NCBI GenBank assembly: GCA_035705295.1
Contig: DASSWG010000165.1
Coordinates: 1-13,691 of the forward strand
Direction of reading: 5' to 3'
Origin: DASSWG01 sp035705295
GTDB lineage: Bacteria > Bacteroidota > Bacteroidia > Flavobacteriales > Flavobacteriaceae
DNA: 13,691 nucleotides
Shown in pieces: positions 1 through 7,267 of the stretch. The notes beneath the pieces are model-generated. The model made no database searches. It was given only the letters and a program-made list of their open reading frames with translations, and was not told the origin of the DNA. Made by a program: the position numbers and the translations under genes. Within the stretch, counting starts at the first letter, position 1, and each line of letters opens with the position of its first letter.

Positions 1-1044
1 CGCCAACAGGCGATCAAAGAAAAATTGTATTTGTTTTTGTTGCAAAAACGCGAAGAAGCGGCTTTGCAGTATGCCATTACCTCGCCCACCATTAAAGTGG
101 TGGATTATGCCTACACCCAGCCAGAACCCGTTTCGCCAAAAAGCAAAATAGTTTTATTGGCGGCTTTGATTCTTGGCTTGCTGGTGCCGTTCGGAATTTT
201 GTACCTCCGCTTTTTGCTGAACACCAAAGTGCAAAACAAGGAACAGGTTCAAAAAATAGTGGGCGATATTCCGATCGTGGCCGAAATTCCGCAATTGGAA
301 AAAAATTCCGTGGACATCATCCGCCCGAACGACCGTACGGTTTTGGCAGAAGCTTTTCGTATTCTCCGGACCAATATCAATTATTTCAAACCAGCGAATA
401 AAAAAGAAGGTGAGGGCGAAGTTATTTATGTAACCTCTACCACAAAAGGCGAAGGAAAAACCTTTACCGCGGTAAATTTGGCCATTACCTTGGCCTCGAC
501 CAACAAAAAGGTGTTGTTGATCGGTTGCGACCTTCGCAACCCACAATTGCACTACTACATTAAAAAAGACAAAAACAGCATCGGGGTTTCCTCCTATTTG
601 TTCGACGAAAAAATATCGATTTCCGAATTGATTTTGAAAGACCCATTGAAATATGGAAATTTGGACATTGTGCTTTCGGGGAACATTCCGCCAAACCCTG
701 CCGAACTTTTGCTGAACGGCCGTTATGAAGATTTACTGGAAGAAGCAAAATCAAGTTATGACTACGTCGTGGTCGATACCGCGCCCACCATTTTGGTGAC
801 CGATACCTTGTTGATTTCTTCGTTGGCCGACATCACCGTTTATTTGGTCCGCGCCGGCGTCACCGATCAACGATTGTTGGAGCATGTGAAAGAACTCCAC
901 AAAAACAAAAAGTTGAAAAACATCGGTTTGGTCATCAATGGCTTGGACGAAAAAGGCCATTACGGCTACAATTATGGATATGGTTACGGTTACGACGAAG
1001 ACCAACTCATAAAAAGCAAATACAAATTCTGGAAACGAAATTGA
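1..1044 (+). CDS. Wzc-type tyrosine autokinase of polysaccharide export (5' end cut off)
   Basis: The reading frame is open from base 1, so only the C-terminal 347 codons are seen; the N-terminal Wzz domain lies outside the window. A membrane segment (KIVLLAALILGLLVPFGILY, about nt 145-204) precedes a cytoplasmic BY-kinase domain. The Walker A motif is STTKGEGKT (about nt 435-461), the Walker A' region reads LLIGCDLRNP, and Walker B is YVVVDTAP. The C-terminus carries the tyrosine cluster typical of these kinases (GHYGYNYGYGYGYDEDQ), whose phosphorylation state controls chain length and export of capsule or exopolysaccharide through a Wza-like channel. In A' the first Asp of the usual DxD is Gly, while the second Asp is kept. 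A polysaccharide locus probably lies to the left. The family call is firm; the polymer exported cannot be told. Confidence 0.93.
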   Translation, partial: RQQAIKEKLYLFLLQKREEAALQYAITSPTIKVVDYAYTQPEPVSPKSKIVLLAALILGLLVPFGILYLRFLLNTKVQNKEQVQKIVGDIPIVAEIPQLEKNSVDIIRPNDRTVLAEAFRILRTNINYFKPANKKEGEGEVIYVTSTTKGEGKTFTAVNLAITLASTNKKVLLIGCDLRNPQLHYYIKKDKNSIGVSSYLFDEKISISELILKDPLKYGNLDIVLSGNIPPNPAELLLNGRYEDLLEEAKSSYDYVVVDTAPTILVTDTLLISSLADITVYLVRAGVTDQRLLEHVKELHKNKKLKNIGLVINGLDEKGHYGYNYGYGYGYDEDQLIKSKYKFWKRN

Positions 1045-1072
1045 TCTTTGATTAATTTCCGGCCAACTTTTT

Positions 1073-1112
1073 AAAAATGGAAATCGTTCAATCGACGATT
1101 TCCATTTTTTTT
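1073..1112. terminator. Bidirectional terminator shared by the wzc-like and MutS-like genes
   Basis: A perfect 15-bp stem pairs 1073-1087 (AAAAATGGAAATCGT) with 1095-1109, with a 7-base loop. A T-run to 1112 follows on the plus strand and five Ts follow on the minus strand. It lies between two convergent genes and can serve both. The stop codon of the minus-strand gene (1088-1090) lies in the loop, so the right arm also encodes that protein's last residues. Confidence 0.85.
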
Positions 1113-2881
1113 AGCAGAAAAGAAGCGTTCATATTTTGACAAATTCCTTTTTTGAAACGATAATCAAAATAAAGCTCGCCGTTTTTGATTTCCGCATCGA
1201 AATAATGGTTTTTCACCTGCGGGAAATTTTCCGCGACTTTGCACAAGCTTAAATCGTGCGTGGCGATAATTCCCGTGGAACCGGAATTCACCAATTTTTC
1301 AATGAATTTTCTCGAGCCCACGGCTTTGTCGGTGCTGTTGGTGCCTTTCAAAATTTCGTCCAGCACAATAAAATATTGATCGGTTTTTATTTGATCGACG
1401 ATGAATTTCAAACGCGTCAATTCCGAATAAAAATAGGAAGCTTCGTCGCTCAGTGAATCGCTGGTCCGCATACTGGTGATCAATTTTATGGGTGAATATT
1501 CACAAGCCGAAGCGCAAACCGGCAAACCGATATTGGACAGTACAATTTGCAATGAAACCGTTCGCAAAAAAGTACTCTTCCCCGCCATGTTCGCGCCGGT
1601 GATGATCAAAAACTCGGATTCGTCGATGCTAAAATCATTTTTTACACTTTTCGCCGGATCGATCAATGGGTGAACCGCTTTTTCTGCTTCAATAAGGGTT
1701 TTTCCATTGGTGATTTTCGGGAAAACATAATTCGGGTGGTTGTGCGCAAAATTTCCCAAGGAATTGTAGGCGTCCATAAATTCGATGGTTTCGAACCATT
1801 TTTCCACATTGTTGGAATATTCGCCGATCCATTTTTCCAAACGCTGCGATTGCCACAAATCCCACAACAGAAAACCATTCCCGAGCATTCCAAAAAGCAG
1901 GTTGTTGCGCTGGTCCAACGCGTCGATGTGTTTCGAAAACAAACGCAAAACCGCCGAGGCTTTTTTCTCCCGCCTACCGGACGGGCAGGCTTCGGAATGG
2001 ATCTCGCTCCGCTTTTCCGCCAATATTTCCGAAGAAAAATTGGTGGTTTCCAACAACGCCAATAATTGATGATATTGTTGAAACAAGCCTTGCACTTTGT
2101 CCACTTTTTCGGAAAGCGAATTGATTTTTTTCAAGTAAACCCCGGTGATCGACAAGCCTATAAAAAACCAGAGCAACAACTGCATTCCGGAAATAAAATC
2201 AAGAAAAAAGCAAGCAATGACCCCAGCGGACGCAATTGAAAAAGCTGTGGGCAACCAGTTGGCAAATTTCGGGGTGAAAAACGAATATTCCGAAAGCCAT
2301 TTCAAAACCGAAGCCGCGGTGGTTTCAGAATTTACCAAGCTTGCCACGGCTGAAAAATTTTGTCGGAAATCGGTTTTTGTGGCCAATTCTGCGATCGCAG
2401 CTTGCTTGCTTTCGATGGAAGCGATTTCGTTTTCCGTTAAAATATTCGCCAAACACTGCTTTCCTTCCTGTAAAGAAGTGCGGTTTAAATATTGAAAAAA
2501 CGACTTTTCTCCGAACAAATCAATATCTTGGCTAAACGCATGCAACGGATTTTTAAATTCTTCGCCGTCTGGAAGTTCAAAAAAATCACGGTTCAACACC
2601 TTGATTTCGGTTTGGTTGAGATCGATCAAAACTTGGTTTTTGTCTCGTTCATATTGCAGATTGGAATGGCGCGAAACCAAGAAAACAAAAACCAATATCG
2701 TGATCAGCACAATGAAAATAACTGCTTTCCAATTTTCGAAGAAAAAATACACCAAAAAAGCAGCGAGCAAAAAAACACCAAGTCGCAACATGCTCGATGT
2801 GAAAAGTCGCTTTTTCGTTTTTGCCAATTCATTTTGAAAAAAAGCAACGCGGGAGTTATAGAAGTTTAAAAGTTCATTCAT
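1088..2881 (-). CDS. Membrane-anchored MutS-family ATPase (not classical MutS)
   Basis: A 597-residue protein with the MutS ATPase domain at its C-terminus. Walker A is TGANMAGKST (about residues 428-437), Walker B is YFIVLDEI (about 502-509), and the conserved IATHDL follows at about 538. The N-terminus has no mismatch-recognition domain. It carries two hydrophobic segments at about 32-48 and 52-70, and two more at about 210-229 and 233-250, so it is probably held in the inner membrane. Proteins of this layout are common in Bacteroidota and usually annotated only as MutS-related; a role in mismatch repair should not be assumed. Residues about 297-305 (EACPSGRRE) are encoded by a REP-like palindrome and are probably not ancestral. 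The gene converges on the wzc-like gene and is divergent from miaB. The ATG at 2879-2881 is the only good start. Confidence 0.85.
   Translation of the reverse strand: MNELLNFYNSRVAFFQNELAKTKKRLFTSSMLRLGVFLLAAFLVYFFFENWKAVIFIVLITILVFVFLVSRHSNLQYERDKNQVLIDLNQTEIKVLNRDFFELPDGEEFKNPLHAFSQDIDLFGEKSFFQYLNRTSLQEGKQCLANILTENEIASIESKQAAIAELATKTDFRQNFSAVASLVNSETTAASVLKWLSEYSFFTPKFANWLPTAFSIASAGVIACFFLDFISGMQLLLWFFIGLSITGVYLKKINSLSEKVDKVQGLFQQYHQLLALLETTNFSSEILAEKRSEIHSEACPSGRREKKASAVLRLFSKHIDALDQRNNLLFGMLGNGFLLWDLWQSQRLEKWIGEYSNNVEKWFETIEFMDAYNSLGNFAHNHPNYVFPKITNGKTLIEAEKAVHPLIDPAKSVKNDFSIDESEFLIITGANMAGKSTFLRTVSLQIVLSNIGLPVCASACEYSPIKLITSMRTSDSLSDEASYFYSELTRLKFIVDQIKTDQYFIVLDEILKGTNSTDKAVGSRKFIEKLVNSGSTGIIATHDLSLCKVAENFPQVKNHYFDAEIKNGELYFDYRFKKGICQNMNASFLLKKMEIVD
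1968..1996. repeat. REP-like palindrome inserted in frame in the MutS-like gene
   Basis: The core at 1972-1990, GCCTACCGGACGGGCAGGC, is an imperfect inverted repeat (outer GCCT/AGGC) and much richer in G+C than its surroundings. It is followed by TTCGGAATG, so it ends in GGAATG like the palindromes at 4591-4613 and 8062-8094. On the minus strand it is translated without a stop or frameshift as ACPSGRR. Calling it a mobile repeat unit is inference from its composition, symmetry and similarity to those elements. Confidence 0.6.
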
Positions 2882-2900
2882 CGGACTGAAAAATTTCGGC

Positions 2901-2908
2901 TAAAAATA
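2901..2908 (-). promoter_or_regulatory. Possible -7 box of the MutS-like gene
   Basis: On the minus strand the sequence is TATTTTTA, one base off the Bacteroidota TAnnTTTG box, 20 bases upstream of the ATG. No convincing TTG lies at -33, so this is a weak call. Confidence 0.3.
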
Positions 2909-2966
2909 CGGAATGTAATCTTGAAAAACTTTTTCGAAACCACAATACTTCTACAAAAAACACTTT

Positions 2967-3005
2967 CTGCCAGTTTGTCAGAAACTTCTTTTGGTTGTAT
3001 CTTTG
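2967..3005 (+). promoter_or_regulatory. miaB promoter with overlapping CTGCCAGTTTGTCAG dyad
   Basis: A good Bacteroidota housekeeping promoter: -33 TTTG (2974-2977), 20 bases, then -7 TATCTTTG (2998-3005). Initiation would fall about 25-30 bases before the miaB ATG. The -33 element lies inside an imperfect dyad, CTGCCAGTTTGTCAG (2967-2981). TTGTCAG stands exactly 23 bases ahead of the -7 box, the same arrangement as in the groES promoter. Confidence 0.75.
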
Positions 3006-3037
3006 CCCTTTCCGAACTTCAAGGAAAAAAGGGAACT

Positions 3038-4495
3038 ATGGAGAAGATCATTGACGAGAAAATACAAGGAACCGCCCTAACGCTGGAGCCCAAAAAGAAC
3101 AACGGCCGCAAGCTTTTTATCGAAAGTTACGGCTGCCAAATGAATTTCAGCGATAGCGAAATCGTGGCGTCCATTTTGGCCAAAGAAGGTTTCAACACCA
3201 CACAACGATTGGAAGAAGCCGATTTGGTGTTGGTGAACACCTGTTCCATTCGCGAAAAAGCGGAACAAACCGTGCGCAAGCGTTTGGAAAAATACAACGC
3301 GGTCAAAAAACAAAATCCAAAGATGAAAGTCGGTGTGTTGGGCTGCATGGCCGAACGCCTAAAAAGCAAATTTTTGGAAGAAGAAAAAATCGTCGATTTG
3401 GTCGTCGGCCCCGACGCCTATAAAGATTTGCCCAATCTCATCGACGAAGTGGACGCCGGCAAAGAAGCCGTGAACGTTATCCTTTCAAAAGAGGAAACCT
3501 ACGGTGACATTTCGCCCGTGCGTTTGCAAAGCAACGGCGTTTCCGCATTCGTTTCCATTACACGCGGTTGCGACAATATGTGCACTTTTTGCGTGGTGCC
3601 GTTCACCCGCGGGCGCGAACGCAGCCGCGATCCGCAAAGTATTTTGGAAGAAGTGAAAGATTTAGCGGAAAAAGGCTTTAAAGAAATCACGCTCTTGGGG
3701 CAAAACGTGGATTCCTATTTGTGGTACGGCGGCGGGTTGAAAAAAGATTTCGCCAAAGCCTCGGAAATGCAAAAAGCCACCGCGGTCGATTTTGCCGATT
3801 TGTTGGATTTGACCGCCAAGGCGCAACCAAAAATGCGCATCCGGTTTTCCACTTCCAATCCGCAAGATATGACGATGAAAGTGGTCGATGTGATGGCCCA
3901 ACACGAAAATATTTGCAATTATATCCATTTGCCCGTCCAAAGCGGGAGCGATCGCATTCTGAAAAAAATGAACCGCTTGCACACGCGCGAAGAATATTTC
4001 AAACTCATCGACGGCATTCGCGAACGCATTCCCGATTGTGGAATTTCGCAGGATATGATCACCGGTTTCCCGACCGAAACCGAAGAAGACCACCAAGACA
4101 CGCTTTCGTTGATGGACTATGTGAAATATGACTACGGGTTTATGTTCGCCTATTCCGAGCGCCCCGGAACTTTGGCCGAACGGAAAATGGAAGACGATGT
4201 TCCCGAAGCGGTCAAAAAACGCCGTTTGGCGGAAATTATCGAAAAACAACGCGAGCACAGTCAATTCCGCACCCAACAATTTATTGGAAAAACCGTGGAA
4301 GTGCTCATCGAAAAAGAATCGAAAAAATCCGACCAGCATTGGAGCGGAAGGACCACGCAAAACACGGTCGCCGTTTTCCCGAAAGGAAATTTCAAAGTCG
4401 GCGATTTTGTGATGGTGAAAATCACGGATTGTACGAGCGCTACGTTGATTGGAACCTCAATACCTGCGGAGATAGTGTCTCATAACAGGAATTGA
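3038..4495 (+). CDS. miaB: tRNA-2-methylthio-N6-dimethylallyladenosine synthase MiaB
   Basis: Radical-SAM methylthiotransferase that converts i6A37 to ms2i6A37 in tRNAs reading UNN codons, using two [4Fe-4S] clusters. The 485-residue protein starts at ATG 3038, is of normal length, and has three parts. The N-terminal methylthiotransferase domain has cluster cysteines C33 (YGCQMN), C69 (NTCS) and C103 (LGCMAE). The radical-SAM domain has C178-x3-C182-x2-C185 (RGCDNMCTFC). The C-terminal TRAM domain spans about 415-480. The frame stays open upstream to 2921, but that stretch contains the promoter, so translation begins at 3038. It is the first gene of the rightward block. The 122-base gap to the sigma54 activator has no clear terminator, so readthrough is possible. 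Confidence 0.97.
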   Translation: MEKIIDEKIQGTALTLEPKKNNGRKLFIESYGCQMNFSDSEIVASILAKEGFNTTQRLEEADLVLVNTCSIREKAEQTVRKRLEKYNAVKKQNPKMKVGVLGCMAERLKSKFLEEEKIVDLVVGPDAYKDLPNLIDEVDAGKEAVNVILSKEETYGDISPVRLQSNGVSAFVSITRGCDNMCTFCVVPFTRGRERSRDPQSILEEVKDLAEKGFKEITLLGQNVDSYLWYGGGLKKDFAKASEMQKATAVDFADLLDLTAKAQPKMRIRFSTSNPQDMTMKVVDVMAQHENICNYIHLPVQSGSDRILKKMNRLHTREEYFKLIDGIRERIPDCGISQDMITGFPTETEEDHQDTLSLMDYVKYDYGFMFAYSERPGTLAERKMEDDVPEAVKKRRLAEIIEKQREHSQFRTQQFIGKTVEVLIEKESKKSDQHWSGRTTQNTVAVFPKGNFKVGDFVMVKITDCTSATLIGTSIPAEIVSHNRN

Positions 4496-4535
4496 ATGTT
4501 TAATAAACACGAGATTTCCGTCGTTAGGAAAAACC

Positions 4536-4560
4536 CTTTCAGAGTTTGAAACCCTGAAAG
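4536..4560. repeat. Dyad CTTTCAG/CTGAAAG between miaB and the sigma54 activator
   Basis: CTTTCAG (4536-4542) is the reverse complement of CTGAAAG (4554-4560), and GTTT/AAAC extends the symmetry inward. No T-run follows, so a simple terminator is unlikely. It could be an operator, an RNA hairpin in the miaB 3' region or a dispersed palindromic repeat; the sequence does not decide. Confidence 0.5.
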
Positions 4561-4590
4561 CGTTACTGAAAACTTAAAATAACAATCAAA

Positions 4591-4613
4591 AGATTCCTGC
4601 CTTCGCAGGAATG
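4591..4613. repeat. REP-like hairpin touching the start of the sigma54 activator
   Basis: A perfect 8-bp stem pairs ATTCCTGC (4593-4600) with GCAGGAAT (4605-4612) across a CTTC loop. It ends 5 bases before the ATG at 4618 and so occupies the usual ribosome-binding position. It shares the AGATTCCT...GGAATG frame with the element at 8062-8094. Confidence 0.7.
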
Positions 4614-4617
4614 TAGT

Positions 4618-5880
4618 ATGGAATCAATTCAAGCAACAAAACAACGCTTTGGCATCATCGGCAACGACCCGAAACTCAACCGCGCGGTCGAAAAAGCCAT
4701 TCAAGTCGCGCCGACCGATATTTCCATTTTGGTAACGGGCGAAAGTGGTGTCGGAAAAGAAAGTTTACCAAAAATAATCCACTCGCTTTCGCACCGAAAA
4801 CATGCAAAATACATTGCCGTGAACTGTGGTGCAATTCCCGAAGGAACCATTGACAGCGAATTGTTCGGTCACGAAAAAGGCGCGTTCACCGGCGCCACGC
4901 AAGCTCGTGATGGTTATTTCCAGGTCGCCGATGGCGGAACGATTTTTTTGGACGAAGTTGGTGAATTGCCACTCACTACCCAAGTGCGCTTGTTGCGCGT
5001 GTTGGAGAACGGCGAATTCATCAAAGTCGGTTCTTCAAAAGTGCAAAAAACCGATGTTCGGATCGTGGCGGCCACGAATTTGGAAATGGGCGAAGCGATC
5101 AAAAAAGAAAAATTCCGCGAAGATTTGTACTATCGGTTGAGCACCATTGAAATCAACCTTCCACCTTTGCGCGAACGCAAAGAAGACATTCATTTGTTGT
5201 TTCGAAAATTCGCTTCGGATTTTGCCTTGAAATATAAAATGCCGACCATCAAACTCACTGAACAAGCGGTGGAATTGCTCCTCAAAAACCGATGGGCCGG
5301 AAATATTCGCCAACTTCGAAACGTAGCCGAACAAATTTCGGTATTGGAAAAAGAACGCAGCGTTTCCGCGGAAACCTTGAAAGCCTATTTGCCAAATTCC
5401 TTCGGAAGCAATTTGCCCGCAGTGATCGCCGACAAAAAAGCCGAAAGCGATTTCAGCAACGAGCGCGAAATTTTGTACAAAGTGCTTTTTGACATGAAAA
5501 ATGATTTGAACGATCTGAAAAAACTCACCTTGGAACTGATGCGCAACGGCGACAGCAAAAAAGTACAGGACGACAACGAAAGCCTCATCCAAAAAATATA
5601 CGGCGAAGACGAGGAACAAGAAACGTTCGAAGAAGAATTGGAAGAACAATTGGAAGTTTTGCAAATTCCGGAGCAAAACCGGCCGTTGCAAAAAAAAGAA
5701 GATAATTATTCGTTCGCGGAAGAAATAGAGGAAGAAGAAACCCTTTCTTTGCAAGACAAAGAATTGGAACTCATCAAAAAATCATTGCAACGCCACAAAG
5801 GAAAACGCAAAGCCGCGGCCGATGAACTGGGGATTAGCGAGCGCACGCTTTACCGAAAAATAAAACATTACGGCCTGTGA
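4618..5880 (+). CDS. Sigma54-dependent transcription activator without a sensor domain
   Basis: A 420-residue bacterial enhancer-binding protein that would remodel RpoN-RNA polymerase by ATP hydrolysis. The AAA+ domain starts almost at the N-terminus: Walker A GESGVGKE (41-48), the sigma54-contact loop GAFTGA intact (88-93), Walker B GGTIFLDE (106-113), sensor I AATN (151-154) and REDLYYRL with the arginine finger (about 167-174). The C-terminus is a Fis-type helix-turn-helix (about 382-420, RKAAADELGISERTLYRKIK). Between them lies a variable, strongly acidic linker (about 320-375). There is no receiver, GAF or PAS domain, so activity is probably set by expression or a partner protein. It lies in the miaB-lptE-secG-groESL order common in Bacteroidota. 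Its targets are unknown, and I found no convincing sigma54 promoter in the window. Confidence 0.93.
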   Translation: MESIQATKQRFGIIGNDPKLNRAVEKAIQVAPTDISILVTGESGVGKESLPKIIHSLSHRKHAKYIAVNCGAIPEGTIDSELFGHEKGAFTGATQARDGYFQVADGGTIFLDEVGELPLTTQVRLLRVLENGEFIKVGSSKVQKTDVRIVAATNLEMGEAIKKEKFREDLYYRLSTIEINLPPLRERKEDIHLLFRKFASDFALKYKMPTIKLTEQAVELLLKNRWAGNIRQLRNVAEQISVLEKERSVSAETLKAYLPNSFGSNLPAVIADKKAESDFSNEREILYKVLFDMKNDLNDLKKLTLELMRNGDSKKVQDDNESLIQKIYGEDEEQETFEEELEEQLEVLQIPEQNRPLQKKEDNYSFAEEIEEEETLSLQDKELELIKKSLQRHKGKRKAAADELGISERTLYRKIKHYGL

Positions 5881-5890
5881 TATCCAAAAG

Positions 5891-5925
5891 GTTAAATGTT
5901 AATTGGTAAAAGTTAATCGTTAATG
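5891..5925. repeat. Degenerate heptamer tandem repeat (GTTAAnn) before lptE
   Basis: GTTAA occurs at 5891, 5898, 5912 and 5919, with a decayed copy (GGTAAAA) at 5905, giving a strict 7-base period over five units. It is noncoding and lies 35 bases before the lptE start. A looser relative on the other strand (ATTAAC, ATTAACC, AATAAC) follows the palindrome before groEL at 8095-8122. Confidence 0.6.
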
Positions 5926-5959
5926 TTATTAGATTTTTGAACCTGAATAAGAAAAGAAT

Positions 5960-6481
5960 ATGGCATTGAAAAAACAATTCAAAATAACGACATTTTGCTT
6001 GGCTTTTATCGTTTCAATTGCTTCGGTTTCTTGTGGGGTTTACTCATTTTCCGGGGCAAATGTTGGCGAGGCCGAAACCTTTCAAGTAAATTATTTCCAA
6101 AACACCGCACTGCAAGTGGAGCCCGGAATCGATAGGCAGTTCACCTTGGCTTTGCAGGATTTGATCCAAAGCCAAACCAGTTTGGGGCTCACCAATTCCG
6201 GGGGCGATTTGATCTACGCCGGCGAAATCGTCGATTATTACATCGCCCCAATGACTGCGACGGCACAAAGCACCGCGGCACAAAACCGGTTGACAATTGC
6301 CGTGAACGTTCGCTTTTTCAACACCTTGGATCCCGAAAAAGATTTTGAAAAACGCTTTTCGTTCTATTACGATTACGACGGAAGTGCCTTGCTCACCGGC
6401 GCACAATTGGACACTGCTTTGGACGTTATTTTCACCCGCATCACCCAAGATGTTTTTAATGCCTCGTTGTCGGATTGGTAA
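5960..6481 (+). CDS. lptE: LptE-like LPS-assembly outer-membrane lipoprotein
   Basis: A 173-residue protein with a lipoprotein signal: positive start (MALKKQFK), hydrophobic stretch, then SVSC with the lipidated Cys at residue 25. The mature start GVYSFSG is typical of Bacteroidota LptE. LptE plugs the LptD barrel and helps place lipopolysaccharide in the outer leaflet of the outer membrane. The beta-rich remainder (LIYAGEIVDYYIAP, NRLTIAVNVRFFN) and the length fit the family. Its TAA (6479-6481) directly abuts the ATG of the next gene, which suggests translational coupling. The assignment rests on the lipobox, length, motif style and conserved location; sequence conservation in this family is low. 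Confidence 0.85.
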   Translation: MALKKQFKITTFCLAFIVSIASVSCGVYSFSGANVGEAETFQVNYFQNTALQVEPGIDRQFTLALQDLIQSQTSLGLTNSGGDLIYAGEIVDYYIAPMTATAQSTAAQNRLTIAVNVRFFNTLDPEKDFEKRFSFYYDYDGSALLTGAQLDTALDVIFTRITQDVFNASLSDW

Positions 6482-7267
6482 ATGGAAAAATCGGAATTCA
6501 TAGCGCTTTTGTCCAATCCCGTGGAAATTGACCTTCCGCAAACCAACCGATTGGAAGAAATTTTGGAAACCTATCCCTTTTTTCAGCCCGCGCACGCCTT
6601 GCGATTAAAAGGCTTGAAACAGCACAAAAGTTTTTTGTACAATTCCGCGTTGAAAAAAATCGCTGCGCACACCGTTGACCGTGCCATACTTTTTGAATGG
6701 ATCACTTCGGAAAATTTTTCACAAAATGAAGTTTCCGAAGAAATCAATCAACAAAAAGAAGAAAGCGAACCCGCTGGCGAACCTCAAAAAAACCTGCACG
6801 AAATTTTGGAAATGAGCCATCGCGAAGCAAACCAAGTGATGGATCCACAATTGTTCGAAATTTCAAAAAGCCTGCAGTTGGGCAAAGCTTTGGATTTTGA
6901 GCCTTCTGAAAAACATTCTTTTTCGCAATGGTTGAAACTAACCTCGGCAAAACCCATTGTGCGCGAAGACCAAAAGGAAACTATTGAAAAACAACGCAAA
7001 TCGGAATTGATCGATGCGTTCATTTCGAAAAACCCAAAAATCCATCCACCTGAAAAAAACCATTCCGGCAACCTCTCCGCTCCCTCCAAAGATTTTTCGG
7101 AACAACTGATGACGCAGACCTTGGCGCGAGTTTATTTGGAGCAAAAAAACTACAAAAAAGCCATTCAAGCCTATAAAATATTAATTTTGAAAAATCCCGA
7201 AAAAAGTGGTTTCTTTGCAGACCAAATTCGGGCAATAGAAAAATTACAAGAAAATAACACCCAATGA
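6482..7267 (+). CDS. Uncharacterised Bacteroidota protein with C-terminal TPR-like segment
   Basis: A 261-residue protein with no signal peptide or membrane segment, so probably cytoplasmic. Three parts can be seen. The N-terminal segment (about 1-85) contains LEEILETYPFFQPAHALRLKGLK, a pattern recurring in Bacteroidota proteins at this location. The middle (about 85-200) is polar and low in complexity, rich in Glu, Gln and Lys. The C-terminal segment (about 208-258) includes QTLARVYLEQKNYKKAIQAY, then ILILKNPEKS, which reads as one or two TPR helices and hints at protein binding. It starts directly after the lptE stop and overlaps secG by four bases (ATGA), so it is almost certainly co-translated with lptE and secG. 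That suggests, but does not show, a role at the envelope or in secretion. No enzymatic motif was found. Confidence 0.85.
   Translation: MEKSEFIALLSNPVEIDLPQTNRLEEILETYPFFQPAHALRLKGLKQHKSFLYNSALKKIAAHTVDRAILFEWITSENFSQNEVSEEINQQKEESEPAGEPQKNLHEILEMSHREANQVMDPQLFEISKSLQLGKALDFEPSEKHSFSQWLKLTSAKPIVREDQKETIEKQRKSELIDAFISKNPKIHPPEKNHSGNLSAPSKDFSEQLMTQTLARVYLEQKNYKKAIQAYKILILKNPEKSGFFADQIRAIEKLQENNTQ

Noticed and set aside
2921..3037. Upstream extension of the miaB reading frame
   Set aside because: It begins at a TTG, runs through the TTTG-N20-TATCTTTG promoter, and the added residues do not resemble MiaB; the ATG at 3038 gives the normal N-terminus.
3662..4360. 232-codon open frame on the minus strand across miaB
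   Set aside because: Antisense shadow: Phe/His-rich composition, no recognisable domain, and miaB on the other strand is unmistakable.
4497..4509. TGTTTAATAAACA dyad as miaB terminator
   Set aside because: Only a 5-bp A+T stem with a 3-base loop and no T-run; too weak to call.
5035..5754. 239-codon open frame on the minus strand across the sigma54 activator
   Set aside because: Antisense shadow with extreme Phe content, produced by Lys/Glu-rich codons on the coding strand.
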